This document shows positions 14,601-27,552 of a stretch of 64,000 nucleotides of DNA, piece after piece. The translations under genes were made by a program, and so were the position numbers. Origin of the DNA: Saxidomus purpurata (Eukaryota; Mollusca; Bivalvia; Venerida; Veneridae); NCBI GenBank assembly GCA_022818135.1, contig JAFMSR010000010.1:32787299-32851298 (forward strand). The letters run 5' to 3'. A model generated the notes under the pieces. The model ran no database searches, had not been told where the DNA came from, and saw only the letters and a list, made by a program, of their open reading frames with translations. Position 1 is the stretch's first letter; the number at the start of each line of letters is the position of its first letter.

Positions 14601-15533
14601 TGACCCCTCGGTGACCTATTTCTTACATTAGATGTGACCACCCTTGACCCCTATGGCCTAGGAAACGGCGATAAAACTAGTTTTCAATAAACTATCTTCA
14701 CTTTTAACTGCATTTCCTTGGGTAAAAGTGATTCATGTACAACCCTTTCGAAAATGGAGAGAATTTTTTTGGGTCGAAAATCGATTTTTTCCACAGGTCG
14801 GGACCCGTGGCATTTTTCGGTTTTGGGGTGAAACAACTTTTGTCTCGAATCGGGTCATGCGACACATCATTTTTTTCGTCTTGATGAGTAGGTTACGGAA
14901 ATGTATAATACTTGGGGTCTACCTTCACATTTGACCCCTCGGTGACCTATTTCTTACATTAGATGTGACCACCCTTGACCCCTATGGCCTAGGAAACGGC
15001 GATAAAACTAGTTTTCAATAAACTATCTTCACTTTTAACTGCATTTCCTTGGGTAAAAGTGATTCATGTACAACCCTTTCGAAAATGGAGAGAATTTTTT
15101 TGGGTCGAAAATCGATTTTTTCCACAGGTCGGGACCCGTGGCATTTTTCGGTTTTGGGGTGAAACAACTTTTGTCTCGAATCGGGTCATGCGACACATCA
15201 TTTTTTTTCGTCTTGATGAGTAGGTTACGGAAATGTATAATACTTGGGGTCTACCTTCACATTTGACCCCTCGGTGACCTATTTCTTACATTAGATGTGA
15301 CCACCCTTGACCCCTATGGCCTAGGAAACGGCGATAAAACTAGTTTTCAATAAACTATCTTCACTTTTAACTGCATTTCCTTGGGTAAAAGTGATTCATG
15401 TACAACCCTTTCGAAAATGGAGAGAATTTTTTTTGGGTCGAAAATCGATTTTTTCCACAGGTCGGGACCCGTGGCATTTTTCGGTTTTGGGGTGAAACAA
15501 CTTTTGTCTCGAATCGGGTCATGCGACACATCA

Positions 15534-15554
15534 TTTTTTTTTTTTTTTTTTTTT
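15534..15554. repeat. T21 expansion of the monomer T-run
   Basis: Same site within the monomer as the T52 run at 9281, here 21 T instead of seven or eight. Confidence 0.9.
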
Positions 15555-15756
15555 CGTCTTGATGAGTAGGTTACGGAAATGTATAATACTTGGGGTCTAC
15601 CTTCACATTTGACCCCTCGGTGACCTATTTCTTACATTAGATGTGACCACCCTTGACCCCTATGGCCTAGGAAACGGCGATAAAACTAGTTTTCAATAAA
15701 CTATCTTCACTTTTAACTGCATTTCCTTGGGTAAAAGTGATTCATGTACAACCCTT

Positions 15757-15908
<152 letters not shown>

Positions 15909-18640
15909 GTCCCTTTCGAAAATGGAGAGAATTTTTTTTGGGTCGAAAATCGATTTTTTCCACAGGTCGGGACCCGTGGCATTTTTCGGTTTTGGGGTGA
16001 AACAACTTTTGTCTCGAATCGGGTCATGCGACACATCATTTTTTTCGTCTTGATGAGTAGGTTACGGAAATGTATAATACTTGGGGTCTACCTTCACATT
16101 TGACCCCTCGGTGACCTATTTCTTACATTAGATGTGACCACCCTTGACCCCTATGGCCTAGGAAACGGCGATAAAACTAGTTTTCAATAAACTATCTTCA
16201 CTTTTAACTGCATTTCCTTGGGTAAAAGTGATTCATGTACAACCCTTTCGAAAATGGAGAGAATTTTTTTTGGGTCGAAAATCGATTTTTTCCACAGGTC
16301 GGGACCCGTGGCATTTTTCGGTTTTGGGGTGAAACAACTTTTGTCTCGAATCGGGTCATGCGACACATCATTTTTTTCGTCTTGATGAGTAGGTTACGGA
16401 AATGTATAATACTTGGGGTCTACCTTCACATTTGACCCCTCGGTGACCTATTTCTTACATTAGATGTGACCACCCTTGACCCCTATGGCCTAGGAAACGG
16501 CGATAAAACTAGTTTTCAATAAACTATCTTCACTTTTAACTGCATTTCCTTGGGTAAAAGTGATTCATGTACAACCCTTTCGAAAATGGAGAGAATTTTT
16601 TTTGGGTCGAAAATCGATTTTTTCCACAGGTCGGGACCCGTGGCATTTTTCGGTTTTGGGGTGAAACAACTTTTGTCTCGAATCGGGTCATGCGACACAT
16701 CATTTTTTTTCGTCTTGATGAGTAGGTTACGGAAATGTATAATACTTGGGGTCTACCTTCACATTTGACCCCTCGGTGACCTATTTCTTACATTAGATGT
16801 GACCACCCTTGACCCCTATGGCCTAGGAAACGGCGATAAAACTAGTTTTCAATAAACTATCTTCACTTTTAACTGCATTTCCTTGGGTAAAAGTGATTCA
16901 TGTACAACCCTTTCGAAAATGGAGAGAATTTTTTTTGGGTCGAAAATCGATTTTTTCCACAGGTCGGGACCCGTGGCATTTTTCGGTTTTGGGGTGAAAC
17001 AACTTTTGTCTCGAATCGGGTCATGCGACACATCATTTTTTTCGTCTTGATGAGTAGGTTACGGAAATGTATAATACTTGGGGTCTACCTTCACATTTGA
17101 CCCCTCGGTGACCTATTTCTTACATTAGATGTGACCACCCTTGACCCCTATGGCCTAGGAAACGGCGATAAAACTAGTTTTCAATAAACTATCTTCACTT
17201 TTAACTGCATTTCCTTGGGTAAAAGTGATTCATGTACAACCCTTTCGAAAATGGAGAGAATTTTTTTGGGTCGAAAATCGATTTTTTCCACAGGTCGGGA
17301 CCCGTGGCATTTTTCGGTTTTGGGGTGAAACAACTTTTGTCTCGAATCGGGTCATGCGACACATCATTTTTTTCGTCTTGATGAGTAGGTTACGGAAATG
17401 TATAATACTTGGGGTCTACCTTCACATTTGACCCCTCGGTGACCTATTTCTTACATTAGATGTGACCACCCTTGACCCCTATGGCCTAGGAAACGGCGAT
17501 AAAACTAGTTTTCAATAAACTATCTTCACTTTTAACTGCATTTCCTTGGGTAAAAGTGATTCATGTACAACCCTTTCGAAAATGGAGAGAATTTTTTTGG
17601 GTCGAAAATCGATTTTTTCCACAGGTCGGGACCCGTGGCATTTTTTCGGTTTTGGGGTGAAACAACTTTTGTCTCGAATCGGGTCATGCGACACATCATT
17701 TTTTTTCGTCTTGATGAGTAGGTTACGGAAATGTATAATACTTGGGGTCTACCTTCACATTTGACCCCTCGGTGACCTATTTCTTACATTAGATGTGACC
17801 ACCCTTGACCCCTATGGCCTAGGAAACGGCGATAAAACTAGTTTTCAATAAACTATCTTCACTTTTAACTGCATTTCCTTGGGTAAAAGTGATTCATGTA
17901 CAACCCTTTCGAAAATGGAGAGAATTTTTTTGGGTCGAAAATCGATTTTTTCCACAGGTCGGGACCCGTGGCATTTTTCGGTTTTGGGGTGAAACAACTT
18001 TTGTCTCGAATCGGGTCATGCGACACATCATTTTTTTCGTCTTGATGAGTAGGTTACGGAAATGTATAATACTTGGGGTCTACCTTCACATTTGACCCCT
18101 CGGTGACCTATTTCTTACATTAGATGTGACCACCCTTGACCCCTATGGCCTAGGAAACGGCGATAAAACTAGTTTTCAATAAACTATCTTCACTTTTAAC
18201 TGCATTTCCTTGGGTAAAAGTGATTCATGTACAACCCTTTCGAAAATGGAGAGAATTTTTTTGGGTCGAAAATCGATTTTTTCCACAGGTCGGGACCCGT
18301 GGCATTTTTCGGTTTTGGGGTGAAACAACTTTTGTCTCGAATCGGGTCATGCGACACATCATTTTTTTCGTCTTGATGAGTAGGTTACGGAAATGTATAA
18401 TACTTGGGGTCTACCTTCACATTTGACCCCTCGGTGACCTATTTCTTACATTAGATGTGACCACCCTTGACCCCTATGGCCTAGGAAACGGCGATAAAAC
18501 TAGTTTTCAATAAACTATCTTCACTTTTAACTGCATTTCCTTGGATAAAAGTGATTCATGTACAACCCGTGCTAAAATGGAGAGAAATTTTTTTTGGGTC
18601 GAAAATTGATTTTTCTGCAAGTCCAACTTTGACGAGAAAA

Positions 18641-19010
18641 ACGTCCTTGAATTAGGATAAGAAACATTGCTTACAGATGCCATATTAATTTTGTTACACA
18701 ATAAAGGGAAGAGAATCAAGCAATTGCGTAAATACTATTAAGGGATGCCCGTTCAGTTTAACGGTCATATTGATAAATTTCTCTAAATTATCTTAATTTC
18801 AAATCTTGATCATGTTGACATTTACAGAACTGTGTATTTTTGAATATCTGTTAGTAGTTCTAGAATATTCTGTCCTAGTGTTGCATCATTCTTAATGCAT
18901 TTTTGGCGTTTTTAAATATTTGATTTTTCAAACACATATTTTCAGCCAGTCAGCAATCAAATGTATAGTGTATGTCCGCAATGTCATCACGACACTAACT
19001 CTGACCAAGT
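18641..19010. other. Intergenic right flank of the satellite, nothing recognised
   Basis: AT-rich single-copy-looking sequence. No exon or repeat pattern was identified. Confidence 0.45.
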
Positions 19011-19014
19011 TTTA

Positions 19015-19258
19015 AAAATTCCAATTAAAAATGCAGCCTCTATTGCGTAGACACAAGGTTTTCCTACGATTTGACCTGATGACCTAGTTCTTGACCCGAG
19101 ATGACCAATAACTCAGCCTAGATTTCATCAAGACATTCGTTCTCACAAAGATTCATAAAGATCTAGTGAAAAATTCATACACAAGGTTAACCGCGGACAG
19201 ACGACGGTTACAATAGCTGGACTTTGAGCACTTCATGCTCAGATGAGCTAATATCCAG
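19015..19258. mobile_element. Dispersed element fragment ending in a gagctaa tail
   Basis: Contains tgacctgatgacctagttc, cagacgacgg and ends gagcacttcatgctcagatgagctaa. The last block has the self-complementary gagcacttcatgctc hairpin found at the ends of common mollusc dispersed repeats, as I recall them. Assigned by style, not by a search. Confidence 0.45.
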
Positions 19259-22200
19259 TTCATAAATATAAATGGATGTGTTAACCGAGAAGAAAGAATG
19301 TACAAGTTGCTCATACACCCTGATAACGATGAATAAGGAGTCTCTTCTCATTTGAGCCCTCGTTGGAACACTGGGCCGGGTTTTATTGAAACCACACCAA
19401 TACGTACGTGCATATAATCTGACACGGGGGTACGAAATATATTGTGTTGTTCGGTGATTTAAGCGGGGGAAACATGTAGTCCATGTGTAATGGCAGATGT
19501 TTTCGTACTAGAAAATTTTTGAAGAGGTAAGTTAATTTTCTCATTACAGTATTATGCATAGGACTAGTACCTAGATAGATCTTTCAGCAAACCGTAACGA
19601 GAACACGTATGCTAATTAAAAAGTTGTTGACGGGATGACCTACGTAGGATTTGCTCATTTGCTCCAGTTCGGGCAAATGTGACCTTGAACCCCAAAACAG
19701 TATGGATCATATATTCAGTAACGCCAAACATCCTATGAAGTATGTTGGTCATATGAATCTCCAATTATTGATCGGAAACGATTTTCAAAGGTCAGGCCAC
19801 TGTTACGTTGACCCCCAAAGTTAAGCCAATTATCCTATTAAGTCAGAAGACTGTCGGTCATACAGATCTTAAGTTATCTAGCGCAAAGTGCAACAGTACG
19901 TTTCCGCAAAGTCGGGGGGACACATAAATATAGCCCACCCTTATTGCAGTATTGTTGTAGATGAATCGAGATGGTTTTAACAATTTTGATAGAGGTCATC
20001 TATTTTATTTCAGGCTATATAGAACAAGTGTCGCCGTTGTTAATGCTGTACCCTGTAGCTCGATTTGAAATAAAATTTGGTAATATTCACTCTGGCACTT
20101 GCAATTTGTATGAAAATATATCATTCGTTTCTAGCCAAAGTGGTGGACCATTTTTCAGATACACCTGCCTGAATTCAGCAAAAATATTTCTTTCAAAGCG
20201 TAAAAAGTTCGTCAGAAGTCGTTTAAATTAAATTGAAGTCAGACAGCAGCTATTCGGCGCTCATTGCAGCTCATCATCAGCTCAGGGGATCTAAACAGTC
20301 AACAAACAAATATCAAGGCGGTAATTTTATTCAAAATACTAGGTGGTGAGAACAGAAATTATCAAAAATCTATAGGCAAGGTAAGCATATATGAATCTGT
20401 TTTTTCTAAGCAGCTACTCGGAGTTAAAATATTTACCGGAAAGGCCAAATGACTGTGAATTTTGCCACAAACGAAATGAAACAAACTATTTCTCTTCCAT
20501 CATCCTAAGATTAAATACTTCACAAATTCGTATTTTCCGCTTTTCTTCCTATATTTTTACTCAACTCCTCTCCAGGATGTCCTACTCAACTTAAACTCAA
20601 TGAGGCATTTGGTCTTTCCTAGCATGTATGGAATATGATTTAGTTAATGGTTTATGGTTGCCAGAGTCAAAAAGTACAACCTGTAAGATACCCTGATCAC
20701 TTTCTAACATGTTAATCTACCGGTAAATTAGGTTTAAAATTCTATCAAATTCACCCAGGTCATGCAACATTTTTTCAAAAGCAATTATGAAAATTAACTT
20801 GAATTTTGTCATTCCCAGACAAAAAACATGCCGTAAGTTATATACATTTGTACGTATCACATACAATCATTGTTTCATACAGTTTTAAAAGTACACATTA
20901 ATAAATACATATGATACATATATAAGGCGTCAAGGGTCAAAAGAAGTATATTGCACGAGTTAGACATGAATAAAACATAAAAAGCACGAACTATAGTATG
21001 CTCACCAGTCTCTCCAGGTCACAATACAAACTGATAAAAACGTCTATGAAATTCCTGATGTGTTTATAAGCAATGCTTCATAAAATCTGCAGCAACGTAT
21101 GTATAGCATAGCACCCAATATTTCAGTAAAGTCTCAAAGAAAAAATGAAATTTAACAATCTCTTAACTGTAACATACACAATTAATAAAATCGGTCAGTG
21201 CTAAGCAAGATGTACGAAATGTTCAAGGACAACTGAATTCTTCAACATCTGTCCAGAAATTTTCGTCTCCTATCCACTTTCAACTGCCACGTGTTCTTTT
21301 TACGAAACTGTTCTTGTTTACATTTCCAGTTGTGTTATCTTTGAGAAGTTCAACGTCCTAAAAGTGGATACAAATGCCATCCTTAGAAGTGAAGAAGCGT
21401 TGACCTATTCTTCAAGGAAGTAGATGTGTTAAAGAACATTGCGGAAACCACGATGTTTGATGAACGTAGTTCATGAAAACTCCTCTTATGAAAAGCATTT
21501 CAAACTCTTCAGTCACAATGTTACAACAGTTTTCTTCATCTGTTGTTTATGTAGGAAATAAAACGCGAACACCTTTGGCTAAACTGTTTGTAAGATAGAA
21601 CATTGTCAGGAAATTCCATTGCGATGACAACAGCTTTTGTGTGGAGCTGGTACGAAAATTGGAGGACAACATAAAGACTCTGCAAATAGAAGAACACATA
21701 ACATACGTTTGTGATAAAGCATGTATTATCTGATTCTCAAACATGAATTTAACATCTGACGCTGTAAAATAATAGACCTCCTTTCAACAACAAAGAAAGT
21801 CCGGTATACTTACCACTTTCCAACACTGAAAAAATCCTGGTCTTAAGACATAAAATTTTGAATTTAAAATAAAAAAAATGTGTTAGTAAATTTTACGATT
21901 GAAGTAAAGTGAATTTAATATCTTCAACCATGTGTTAACAAGACCTACATTTTATATCAATTACAATAATCATCTATTATTTTCAAACAAAAACATTTCA
22001 TTTCAGTACAGAACCTTCGCAGCCTTAACAAAATTTCCGGAAAATTCTTCGTACACATCTCAATATTTTACAATGTATTGAAATAAAGAGCATGAGCAAA
22101 ATAGCAATAGCGTGTAAAGTAATTCTATTCTACATGACGTTCAGTGCGATTTGGTGCTACGCTTTTAGTAAATGTGCATGTGCATTTAATAAAAGATTGT

Positions 22201-25200
22201 GTATTTTAAGCGTGTTTTGTACAAGTGATGCTGCAACAAGTCTTTTAAGCAAGCTCGTTGCACAATCGTGTTACGTAAGTTTCAATGTTGGAAATCATCT
22301 CGGTTTTCTTGTTAGCTGCCATTACGTTAATGTAAAGTTTTAGTTAACTGTTCCGGCACATTGCTGTCAACTTATCAGTGTTATACAGTTTTTTCGCATA
22401 GAATTAACTCCTCAATTTCGTAAATTCAGCAATAAAACTCAGGTCTTGTAAATGAACTTATGTTTCGAAGAGTGATGCAATTTTCCCTATGGATATGAGC
22501 CTTTTATTTCATATGAAAACTTGAATATTACTGATGTAAACCTTTTCGTATTTATTTGAAATGTTATGCCATTGTTACCATGGCCTTTAGCCTACTCATA
22601 ACATTAAGTATATATCAACTTCGACTTCAAAGCAATTAATTGAAAACTGTTTTCAATGCAAAGAGCACTGCAACTCTAGAATTTTAAACCCAAAATCCAG
22701 CTTTTATATCAAATGCAAAGGTAAGCTGTAGAGACGATAAGCTAAGCCTTTTTTTTGCAAATCAATGACTTAATCCAGATTTTAAGCTTTTTCCTAAATG
22801 AAATTACATAAGCAAGACCTCTAAAATTCTTCAGATCCTGAATGGATAATAAACGAGTCAAAACTGACCAGCAATGTGCACGAAAGTCTATATATGTCAT
22901 ACAGTGCGCTAGCAGTGCCCGCATGCTAAATGACGATGTCTATACACTCGCCTGTATACTCTTGGGATAGCTTATGGTGTATTCGTATCTGAAATATTCA
23001 CTGCAAACAGCTGCTATTTGATATTTATCCCAAAATACTTCACAGAATCAGAAGAAGTGAAACAAGGTAAATTATAATAAAGAACATTACACGACAACAT
23101 TTCAATTCAACAACATCTAAATTTTTCTACAATGTAAATCGGTTACTGATTTATACTATCAAAGTTTCAAAAAATCCTTAATAATGTTATTTTTCAAGCA
23201 GTTTCGCAACTTCTACAGTAACATGCTAGTTGAAGAAATATTTACTCTCTGTCATAAATCACAAAAAATGTACTGTACTCTTGTTTATACAGCTATATCG
23301 TTCTAACTTCAGTTTAACATAAATCTGTTATCTCGTCATGGAATGTTTTCCAATCAATAGCCAGTATCATAAATTTGAACACATTTGTCCGAGATGAGAT
23401 CGGAAGATGTATTGCAGTAACTTCATGTCCATACACTAGCAGTTGCTACCGTTGAATCACTCTACAAAACCTTCAAATATAGATCTACTAATCTGAAAAA
23501 ATACCGAAACTTGGAACAAACCATATATACAAAATAATATTGACCTACCCTCTTATAATTGAAAGTGTTGGGTTACAAATCACATGCTACGTCCCACATT
23601 CACATTAGGACGACATTAATATATTTAGAAGGCCTGACTGTTATTTTGGAATTTCAACCATCAACCTTTAGCTACCATTTGAATACAATTTCAGCAATAG
23701 AACTTTTTTCTTTATAAATAACCTGAATTCATTTGAAAATATGATACCATTAGTACGTTTGTAAACCAATAAAGTATGTAAAGATTGGGAAAATAGGTCT
23801 CATGGACCATAGACAATGCAATGCACTTAAGCAATGGTTCAGGAAGTGACATCATGTCAGCCAAAAATAAACTTTCATAAGCTACAATCTGGAAGAGCCC
23901 AAATATATCGTAAAGTAAAAGCGGGTCTTCACCACATTTGCATAGATCCATTCTAGGATATTTATGAAGCACATTCTATGCACAGCATTTCATGCTTCAC
24001 ATGAAGACGACATACAATTTACCAATAGAAAGAAGACAAAGTCTAGTGTCAACCCCAAACTGTTCTCTTAACTTACTGCGTACTTAGTGTCAAACGATTT
24101 CTATTTATGCTCTTTAGTTCTCAAGATTTTTTCTTGAAAGCAAACATTGAAGTTCTACAACTACTCGACTCTGTAATAGCAGAAAGCGTATCATTTTTGC
24201 TGCGATTTCAAACCTTGCTTATTAATATTTTACTAGTTACAACATTTATGCTAGTTAATTATTAGTCATTAAACGTAATAAAAAACTTAACCATCAAGAA
24301 ACGAACAAGAAACTGAAGAAAAGAAAGAAATGAAAAAAAAGAAGAAAACAAATTGAAAGCAATAAAATTTCCAAAATATTTAGTTTGTGCATAACAAGAG
24401 CACTATCCCAAGTGTATACGAGCGAGGACGTCTGCGCGTCTGTAACACGGCAAGCTAATACTTACATGCAAACGCATAAAAAGTTTTCAGAGTGACATCA
24501 AAATCCTCCTGTAAGATAGTTATAATTATTTTCGATATAGTCGCTATACATTTTACTGATGTCTATAAGATCTTCCTGCAACGAGAATTAAAAGATATAT
24601 TATACTACATGTACAAAAGAACATACTATACAATATGACAATGTCGGGCCCGTGTTGGAACCCTATATCACATCAGTCTAAAAACGCATTTGAAAATGGT
24701 TTTACACGTTTCCCGAAGCTAAGGAAACGTGTTGTTCATGAAGTGAATAGTTTCAATAAAAATTTATAACTGAATAAATTTTAGAGCATAGAGAGTAACG
24801 GAAAAATGAACACCGACCCAACCTGTCGTACAGGCAAATAACAAGAGAATGAAATGAAGTTAAACCTTGGTATATACTTAACATGCCTTGTTTAATAATC
24901 CCGTAATCAAAAGTATCTCGTAAAATATTGAAGTTATTTTACTTAAGAACTATATGAGAAGTTCAGGAATTTGTTCAGTTTGCTTTGCTTTTTCAGGTCG
25001 TGTCCGTCTCACTGTAAGTTTCAAACAGCCGGGTAACATCATTCTACTTTACTAAATACCACAGACATATCTGCACTGGTGCCAAAATGATAAGGCAGCA
25101 ACCTATACTCATGTAATCAGATCGACAGTTCATGAATACTGCTCGAAGTTTCCAGGGACTTAAACGACTTGCAAACTGATTTAACTACAATAGAAACTAA

Positions 25201-25736
25201 CTGTTCAAACATAATAATTTCTCCCAGCATACAAGGTTTGTATTAAAACCCTACCGTTTTACCTCGGAAAACCTTAATGAGTTTAATTTTGGAGTTTAAA
25301 TGAGAATTTAAGTGCAATTATTTTATACTAGTAAGAAAATGCTATTTTTTTTCTTTAACGTAGCCTTGAAATTCAGGCTATTAAAATTAAACCTTTACAC
25401 GTTAAAAGTTCAGTTATTCATGCTTTTAACAAAAATATGGCATTATAAACAGAGTGAAGTATCAATGCTACATATATCAAGGTTTAATAAAATGTTGGGT
25501 ATTTTTCATAAATTTCTAAATTCTTTCAAAGAAGTGTATAAGTTAATGTAAATGAGTACAATGCATTCCATATTAAATTGCTTTCATTTGAAGTTCAGGC
25601 TTGACCATTTAATTATCAAATACATTGTGAAACGAATGGAAACAATTCAAAGATGATATGAGAAACTACAACATACTATTCAATGCCTTTAATAGAAAAA
25701 TGATCACTGGAATGAAATCATGTGATTAAGATAATA
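19259..25736. other. 6.5 kb AT-rich region without a supported gene
   Basis: I read both strands for splice-flanked exons, zinc-binding Cys/His patterns (for the missing TRIM B-box) and repeats, and found none I would defend. The largest open frames (19971-20231 +, 22092-22343 +, 23712-23972 -) have no recognisable motif and AT-driven composition. Lone features are long A/T tracts, such as near 24310-24360. Confidence 0.45.
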
Positions 25737-26236
25737 NNNNNNNNNNNNNNNNNNNNNNNNNNNNNNNNNNNNNNNNNNNNNNNNNNNNNNNNNNNNNNNN
25801 NNNNNNNNNNNNNNNNNNNNNNNNNNNNNNNNNNNNNNNNNNNNNNNNNNNNNNNNNNNNNNNNNNNNNNNNNNNNNNNNNNNNNNNNNNNNNNNNNNNN
25901 NNNNNNNNNNNNNNNNNNNNNNNNNNNNNNNNNNNNNNNNNNNNNNNNNNNNNNNNNNNNNNNNNNNNNNNNNNNNNNNNNNNNNNNNNNNNNNNNNNNN
26001 NNNNNNNNNNNNNNNNNNNNNNNNNNNNNNNNNNNNNNNNNNNNNNNNNNNNNNNNNNNNNNNNNNNNNNNNNNNNNNNNNNNNNNNNNNNNNNNNNNNN
26101 NNNNNNNNNNNNNNNNNNNNNNNNNNNNNNNNNNNNNNNNNNNNNNNNNNNNNNNNNNNNNNNNNNNNNNNNNNNNNNNNNNNNNNNNNNNNNNNNNNNN
26201 NNNNNNNNNNNNNNNNNNNNNNNNNNNNNNNNNNNN
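25737..26236. other. Assembly gap of exactly 500 N
   Basis: A run of 500 ambiguous bases. The round length means a scaffolding placeholder of unknown true size. Open frames crossing it are meaningless. Confidence 1.
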
Positions 26237-26970
26237 CGCTTCGAAATGGAAAATAAATTGTTGATAAAATATGCTTCCGGTATGGGATATGTCTAATTTT
26301 GACCCTATTGCGTCGTCGTTGTCGTCTGATTTCGGATCGACCCGCATTTTGTACCATTGCGTTTTTGTGTGTGTTGATTCCTATGATACCGTCATCATAG
26401 ATCGTAGAGGCACAACATGAGATGGTCGACGAACCTTAATACGGGAAACAAAAACGTCTTTCTGAGTGATTTTAATGATAATTTTGTGGTCATGTCGATC
26501 AGACTGTCACTATTGAAAGGGGTTTAAGTGTGCCAAATAATATCCAAGTTTAATGTCTATGGTTGAATGCACTTATGAAAAATTCGCTTTGTGGACAAAT
26601 TTGACTTTTGAGATGCAGTGACAAAATGGAAAGCATCCAAAGAGAAACACCTGTTGTCTTGCCAACCCTTTGATTACCCACCATTTTGTGATGTATCACA
26701 TGCAGTTTACAGAAGTAAACTGAATAAAACTTCTTTAACACATAGTCATGCCTTTTTTTTACAATAAAGGGTGTCGAAATGCTATGGATTTCTATATAGT
26801 ACAGTACAACGCGTCTTAACGGTTCGTTCCTTTATTATAAACTGACTACAAAACAACAACAATATGACGTCAACGTAGCAGACGTCATACGAGCATACAT
26901 AAAATGGCGGTAAAAAGCAATAACGTTACGCATTCACAACATTGGGTATGACCCTCGGAGTTTCTAAATG
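26237..26970. other. Intergenic, nothing recognised
   Basis: No exon was seen. One TGACGTCA palindrome lies at 26865-26872. Confidence 0.45.
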
Positions 26971-26977
26971 ACCCCAA

Positions 26978-27180
26978 ATTATGATGCAGGGAATTGGCAC
27001 CCAGGGTCTTCCTCCTCCATGAAAGCCGGAAATTGCAATATGACCTCAGCTGTTGCGTGTGACGTTATATCCGAATTAATTCGCACAATACAATCAACCT
27101 TATGGGCATATCCCATAACTTTTGAATGACATTTAAATTTGTTCAAACCATAAATTTTCAGTTCAGTTTTGTAGCTCACT
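26978..27180 (+). mobile_element. SINE 3' part, copy 1 (shared with 38700-38890)
   Basis: Begins gaattggcacccagg, then cttcctcctccatgaaagcc, gcaatatgacct, gcgtgtgacgtta, and runs through cacaatacaatcaacctta, tgggcatatcccataac and cagttcagttttg. The same blocks in the same order occur at 38704-38887, downstream of a tRNA-like head. Here the tRNA head is absent, so this is a 5'-truncated copy. Confidence 0.8.
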
Positions 27181-27221
27181 AAACTGCTGGATATGTACTG
27201 CAGGGACCATGACAAAATAGT

Positions 27222-27306
27222 TTGTGGTACATGTGTAGCTTTAAATCACAGGTAACACTTTCAATAAATAGATTGTGGTACATGTGTAGCTTTAAATCAC
27301 AGGTAA
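27222..27306 (+). repeat. Local direct duplication, 50-bp period
   Basis: ttgtggtacatgtgtagctt and the following taaatcacaggtaac occur twice, 50 bp apart, separated by actttcaataaatag. A simple tandem duplication. Confidence 0.85.
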
Positions 27307-27475
27307 CTGTTCCAAGTTGAGTCTGATTTACAACGCTTGTGTAGTCAAATAAATTTGTATTTTGTTGCAAATAAAGGTTTAATAAACTATTCACTGTCAA
27401 AACGCCCTGCTGATTCAGTTGAGTAAAAGTAGCGAATAAAATGTATTTCAAAGTGTTGTAACTTTAGGCAACTGA

Positions 27476-27545
27476 ATTCATTCATTCATTCATTCATTCA
27501 TTCATTCATTCATTCATTCATTCATTCATTCATTCATTCATTTAT
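27476..27545 (+). repeat. (TTCA)n microsatellite next to a splice acceptor
   Basis: About 16 units of ttca followed by tttatttatcag. It forms the tail of the intron in front of the TRIM-like exon, so its pyrimidine-rich repeats may serve as the polypyrimidine tract. Confidence 0.9.
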
Positions 27546-27552
27546 TTATCAG

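Noticed and set aside
22092..22343. Cys-containing 83-aa frame with a hydrophobic start, possible secreted peptide
   Set aside because: Cysteine spacing fits no known fold, composition is AT-driven and there is no splice or expression support. Not excluded, but unsupported.
23712..23972. 86-aa frame on the minus strand
   Set aside because: No recognisable domain, no splice context, in an AT-rich gene-free region.
25704..26357. Long frames crossing the N run
   Set aside because: They consist of unknown bases; the flanks have no coding character.
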